Below, one piece after another: positions 16,984 to 19,722 of a stretch of DNA of 19,722 nt. The stretch is from Promethearchaeota archaeon. Lineage in GTDB: Archaea > Asgardarchaeota > Lokiarchaeia > Sigynarchaeales > SOKP01. Each line of letters begins with the position of its first letter. Within the stretch, counting starts at the first letter, position 1. The position numbers were made by a program, and so were the translations under genes. Below the pieces are notes generated by a model. The model saw only the letters and a list, made by a program, of their open reading frames with translations, searched no databases and was not told the origin of the DNA. The stretch covers positions 1-19,722 of the forward strand of contig JAHLWJ010000049.1 of NCBI GenBank assembly GCA_019057975.1, in the 5' to 3' direction.

Positions 16984-17769
16984 ATGGTTAATAATAAAAT
17001 AAATATTCTAAATGTAGATATAAATAGAGGTGGCTTAGAGATGGTATTAGATGAAGCCACTCGACTATTGGATAATAATGAAAAGTTTTATGTTTGTGCT
17101 CCTAATGCGTATTTAATTGTTAAAGCTAATGAAGATAAAGAATTATTAGACATATTGAATAATGCCAAAATTGCTCTTCCAGATGGTATGTCACCTGTAT
17201 GGTACTCTAAAACATTTAAAAAATATTTTCTTGAAAGAATATCAGGGTATGATTTTTTTTACAATTTTTCCAAAATTGCCAATAAGAGAGGTTATTCATA
17301 TTTTTTAATGGGTGGGAAGAATATAATAGTCTTAGAAAATATAAAAAAAAGATTGCAAGTGGAATTTAAGAATATAAAGGTGAAAGGTTATTTCTGCCCC
17401 CCATTTATGGATGTTTTTACAGATGAAATTGATGATAATATTGTTAGAAAAATTAATAAATGCAATCCAGATATTCTATGGGTTGGAATATCTGCGCCAA
17501 AGCAGGAGAAATGGATATATAAAAATATTAATAAATTAAATATAAAAATGGCTTGTCCGATAGGAGCAAGCTTTAATTTCTATGCGGGAGTTATCGATAG
17601 AGCCCCAACGTGGATGCAGAAAACCTGTTTGGAATGGTTGTATAGAACATATAAAGAACCAAAAAGACTATTTAAAAAATACTTGATTTATAACACTAAG
17701 TTTTTGAATTTAGTGTTAAAAGATGTGCTAAGAAGAATTTTTAGTAGTAATAACCCAAAACAAGGTTGA
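16984..17769 (+). CDS. WecG/TagA/CpsF family glycosyltransferase (GT26)
   Basis: A 261-residue enzyme from ATG 16984; the GTG directly before it (16981) is an alternative, but AGG at 16976-16978 spaces better for the ATG. It carries the family's CAPNAYLIVKAN (Asn41), ALPDGMSPVW (Asp67, aligned with the proposed catalytic base of TagA), ISGYDFF, LMGGK, LWVGISAPKQEKWI and GASFNFYAGVIDRAP. A C-terminal membrane-associating tail contains LEWLYRTYKEPKRLFKKYL. WecG adds ManNAcA and TagA adds ManNAc to undecaprenyl-PP-GlcNAc; CpsF-type relatives work in capsule synthesis. Here it probably makes the second sugar transfer on the lipid carrier, implying a phosphoglycosyltransferase elsewhere, none being present in the window. 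Exact sugar unknown. Confidence 0.92.
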   Translation: MVNNKINILNVDINRGGLEMVLDEATRLLDNNEKFYVCAPNAYLIVKANEDKELLDILNNAKIALPDGMSPVWYSKTFKKYFLERISGYDFFYNFSKIANKRGYSYFLMGGKNIIVLENIKKRLQVEFKNIKVKGYFCPPFMDVFTDEIDDNIVRKINKCNPDILWVGISAPKQEKWIYKNINKLNIKMACPIGASFNFYAGVIDRAPTWMQKTCLEWLYRTYKEPKRLFKKYLIYNTKFLNLVLKDVLRRIFSSNNPKQG

Positions 17770-17926
17770 TAATAAATAGTTTTTTTAAATATTTTTGGTA
17801 TCAATCAACATCGAATACGACGATTTTACATTTCAGCTCATTTATGCAATAATTCAAGCCATATTAATGAAATGAATAAAATAAAAATGTAGCAATAAAT
17901 AATAAATATAGTAAATTTATAATAAG

Positions 17927-18670
17927 ATGAGTCGCAAAAATAAAATCAGTATAAGTAAAATTATGCTTTCTGTAGTACTTATAATAATAAGCATAGTTTT
18001 AATTTCTTGGATTTTTTTAAATATCCCCAAAATTTCAAATACCATAAGTTCTTATTTAGGAAACTCTTTTTCTAACAGAGATAATAAGGAAACATCTTCT
18101 ATTCATCCGGATGAAGCCAATTTTAGTGAAGAAAATACTACTCCTATGGAAAGTACGGAAAATAAAAAAAGTAGCGATAATTTAGTGGAAGAGGCTTTGG
18201 TGGAAGAGCCAGTTGTTGACGCAGAAGAAAAAGCAGAAACTAATAGTGATTCGGAATATAAAATGGTAAATATTTATTTTAGCGATGAAAACGGGGAATA
18301 TCTTGTTGGAGAATTAAGATCCATGCCAGAGAGCAATTATTTAGAGCAAGCGATAATTGAACTTTTAGAGGGTCCTGATGCAGATAATCTTGTATCTCTT
18401 ATTCCTTCTAGTACAAAACTTTTAGGTGTGAGTATTGATAATAAGATTGCTAAAATAAATTTTTCTAAGGAATTTGTCGATGATAAAATAGAAAGCGGCA
18501 TTGTTGACAAATTAGTTATTTTTTCTATTGCAAATACTGCAACTGAGTTTGAAGAGATAAATTCGGTAGAAGTTTATATTGAAGGCGAAAAACTAGATAT
18601 ATACGGCACTTTAGATATAAGTGGCCCAATATTTAGAGATCCATTAATAATAAAGACAAATGAACAATAA
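17927..18670 (+). CDS. Membrane-anchored GerMN-domain protein
   Basis: A 247-residue protein. A single hydrophobic span (about 12-31, IMLSVVLIIISIVLISWIFL) follows a basic N-terminus, so the rest is probably outside the cytoplasm. Residues about 45-110 are a polar, acidic linker (SEENTTP, VEEALVEEPVVDAEE). Residues about 112-235 fit the GerMN domain: VNIYFSDENGEYL, LEQAIIELLEGP, LIPSSTKLLGVSI, AKINFSKEFVD, and VEVYIEGEKLDIYG near the end. GerMN occurs in the Bacillus germination/sporulation protein GerM and in non-sporulating bacteria, often next to cell-wall hydrolases, and is thought to act in the envelope. The amidase gene begins 11 bases before this stop codon, so the two are coupled and probably act on the wall together. 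A 157-base AT-rich gap separates it from the glycan genes; no firm promoter was found. Confidence 0.85.
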   Translation: MSRKNKISISKIMLSVVLIIISIVLISWIFLNIPKISNTISSYLGNSFSNRDNKETSSIHPDEANFSEENTTPMESTENKKSSDNLVEEALVEEPVVDAEEKAETNSDSEYKMVNIYFSDENGEYLVGELRSMPESNYLEQAIIELLEGPDADNLVSLIPSSTKLLGVSIDNKIAKINFSKEFVDDKIESGIVDKLVIFSIANTATEFEEINSVEVYIEGEKLDIYGTLDISGPIFRDPLIIKTNEQ

Positions 18671-19722
18671 AAAAGTAAATATTTATATTTCTATATTTAT
18701 TATATTTGTTTTTTGGCTATTTCTATTTGGAAACGTAGGTCAATTATTTGCTATAGATAGAAGTCAGTACTTAATTGTTATAGACCCTGGTCATGGAGGG
18801 GCAGATCCAGGTGCAATTGGACCAACAGGTTATTATGAAAAAGATGCTAATTTATCAATATCATTAAAGTTAAAAAATAAATTAACTTCCGCAGGCTATA
18901 GAGTTGTTTTAACCAGAAATAGTGATGAAACTAAAAGTCTTGAAGATCGGGTAAACTTTATTAACAGTAGTGGTGCAGACTTAGTTATTTCTATCCATAA
19001 TAATGCCTGGGTTTTGCCAACTGCAAATGGAACTGAAACATATTGGAGTACTTCAAATAATGGTAATAGCAGTCTTGCTGCAAATTATATTCATTCTTCT
19101 TTAGTTAGTAGCATTAATAGGAGAGATAGAGGAGTAAAAACAGCAGATTTTTATATTTTAAAAAATAGTAAAATTCCAGCTATATTAACTGAGTGTGTGT
19201 TTATCTCAAATCCTGATGAGGAAAATTTATTAAAATCTGGAAGTTTTCAAGATAGTATAGTCAATGGCGTATTTACTGGTGTAGAAAAATATTGTCAATC
19301 TATTACTACAACAACCGCCCTGCTTGTATATATGGATTCCCCGGCATATAATGCAACCATCTCAGGAACAACCAGCATAATAGGTTGGGCTCTTGATAAA
19401 AACTCCACATCAGGTACAGGAGTAAGTGAAGTCAGGATATACCTTGATGGCCCAATGGACAGTGGAAAGATTCTTAGCACAATTACCGAATTTTATGATC
19501 GCCAGGGTACGGCAAATTACTTTAAGAACAATAATGTAGTAAACTGTGGCTACAGCTTTGACTGGGATACAACATCTATATCAAAAGGCTCCCACGTACT
19601 ATATGTATATGCTTATAATCCTACAGTTGGATGGAAGTATATGACAAGGAAGGTAAATGTAGAGAACACTACAACAACCGCCCTGCTTGTATATATGGAT
19701 TCCCCGGCATATAATGCAACCA
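18660..19722 (+). CDS. N-acetylmuramoyl-L-alanine amidase with Ig-like repeats (3' end outside window)
   Basis: An open frame from ATG 18660 to the window edge, at least 354 residues. Residues 1-31 look like a signal peptide (Lys4-Lys5, a hydrophobic core, possible cleavage after Ala31). Residues 38-212 are Amidase_3: VIDPGHGGADPGAIG with zinc ligand His45, Glu60 in the YYEKD motif, SIHNNAW with His113, and LTECVFISN with the catalytic Glu178, the complete set. It would cleave the amide between muramic acid and the stem peptide. From residue 216 a 121-residue module resembling bacterial Ig-like domains begins (TTTALLVYMDSPAYNA, GWALDKNSTSGTGVSEVRIY, GYSFDWDTTS, LYVYAYNPTVGW). A second copy begins at residue 337 and is cut off by the edge. 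The modules are visibly richer in G+C than the amidase part. It overlaps the GerMN gene by 11 bases. Confidence 0.9.
   Translation, partial: MNNKKVNIYISIFIIFVFWLFLFGNVGQLFAIDRSQYLIVIDPGHGGADPGAIGPTGYYEKDANLSISLKLKNKLTSAGYRVVLTRNSDETKSLEDRVNFINSSGADLVISIHNNAWVLPTANGTETYWSTSNNGNSSLAANYIHSSLVSSINRRDRGVKTADFYILKNSKIPAILTECVFISNPDEENLLKSGSFQDSIVNGVFTGVEKYCQSITTTTALLVYMDSPAYNATISGTTSIIGWALDKNSTSGTGVSEVRIYLDGPMDSGKILSTITEFYDRQGTANYFKNNNVVNCGYSFDWDTTSISKGSHVLYVYAYNPTVGWKYMTRKVNVENTTTTALLVYMDSPAYNAT
19305..19722 (+). repeat. Tandem 363-base repeat encoding Ig-like modules
   Basis: The 55 bases 19305-19359 recur without a mismatch at 19668-19722, the end of the window, 363 bases (121 codons) apart and in the same frame. 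The unit opens with ACTACAACAACCGCCCTGCT. Only one full unit (19305-19667) and the first 55 bases of the second are seen, so the number of copies is unknown. Exact identity at third codon positions points to recent duplication or gene conversion rather than old domain repetition. Confidence 0.9.

Noticed and set aside
17918..17923. A perfect TATAAT just before the GerMN start, considered as a -10 element.
   Set aside because: It ends 3 bases before the ATG, so transcription would begin inside the gene, and no matching -35 element was seen; expected by chance in AT-rich DNA.

Overview
The window is AT-rich (roughly 30% G+C by eye). All 18 intact or edge-truncated genes and the one broken gene are on the + strand, with short gaps or small overlaps, so most of it reads as one long surface-polysaccharide operon. 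A GerMN-domain protein and an N-acetylmuramoyl-L-alanine amidase at the right end fit a low-G+C cell-wall-bearing bacterium, for example a Bacillota/Halanaerobiia-like or Atribacterota-like lineage. That placement is a guess, because no rRNA or other taxonomic marker is present.

Layout: (1) 1-524, the C-terminal half of a GDP-L-fucose synthase, implying GDP-sugar supply genes to the left. (2) 556-2644, an ABC-2 polysaccharide export pair: Wzm-like permease and Wzt-like ATPase with a C-terminal glycan-recognition domain. (3) 2703-6448, a DUF268 methyltransferase-like protein, a CgeB-type glycosyltransferase, a class I SAM methyltransferase and a B12-binding-type radical SAM enzyme. (4) 6442-12455, four GT-A (GT2) and two GT-B (GT4) glycosyltransferases. 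(5) 12456-14434, a second class I methyltransferase, about 290 bases with no intact gene, and a decayed GT4 pseudogene carrying a nonsense codon, a frameshift in an A tract and a lost C-terminus. (6) 14409-17769, an O-antigen ligase/polymerase-like membrane protein, a GT4 enzyme and a WecG/TagA/CpsF-family transferase. (7) 17927 to the right edge, a membrane-anchored GerMN protein and an amidase carrying Ig-like modules in tandem; the amidase gene runs off the window.

Working model (inference): a lipid-linked glycan is primed elsewhere, extended by the WecG/TagA-type enzyme and the GT2/GT4 set (fucose is a likely constituent), decorated or capped by methyltransferases and perhaps the radical SAM enzyme, recognised by the Wzt C-terminal domain, exported by Wzm/Wzt, and joined to an acceptor or polymerised by the Wzy_C-like protein. 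The amidase and GerMN protein are more likely an adjacent cell-wall or spore-type unit than part of glycan synthesis.

The points most worth a second look are the multiply broken GT4 gene, the exact 363-base-period repeat at the end of the amidase gene, the combination of a Wzt capping domain with several methyltransferases, and the radical SAM gene embedded in the cluster. No CRISPR array, insertion sequence, tRNA or rRNA was seen.
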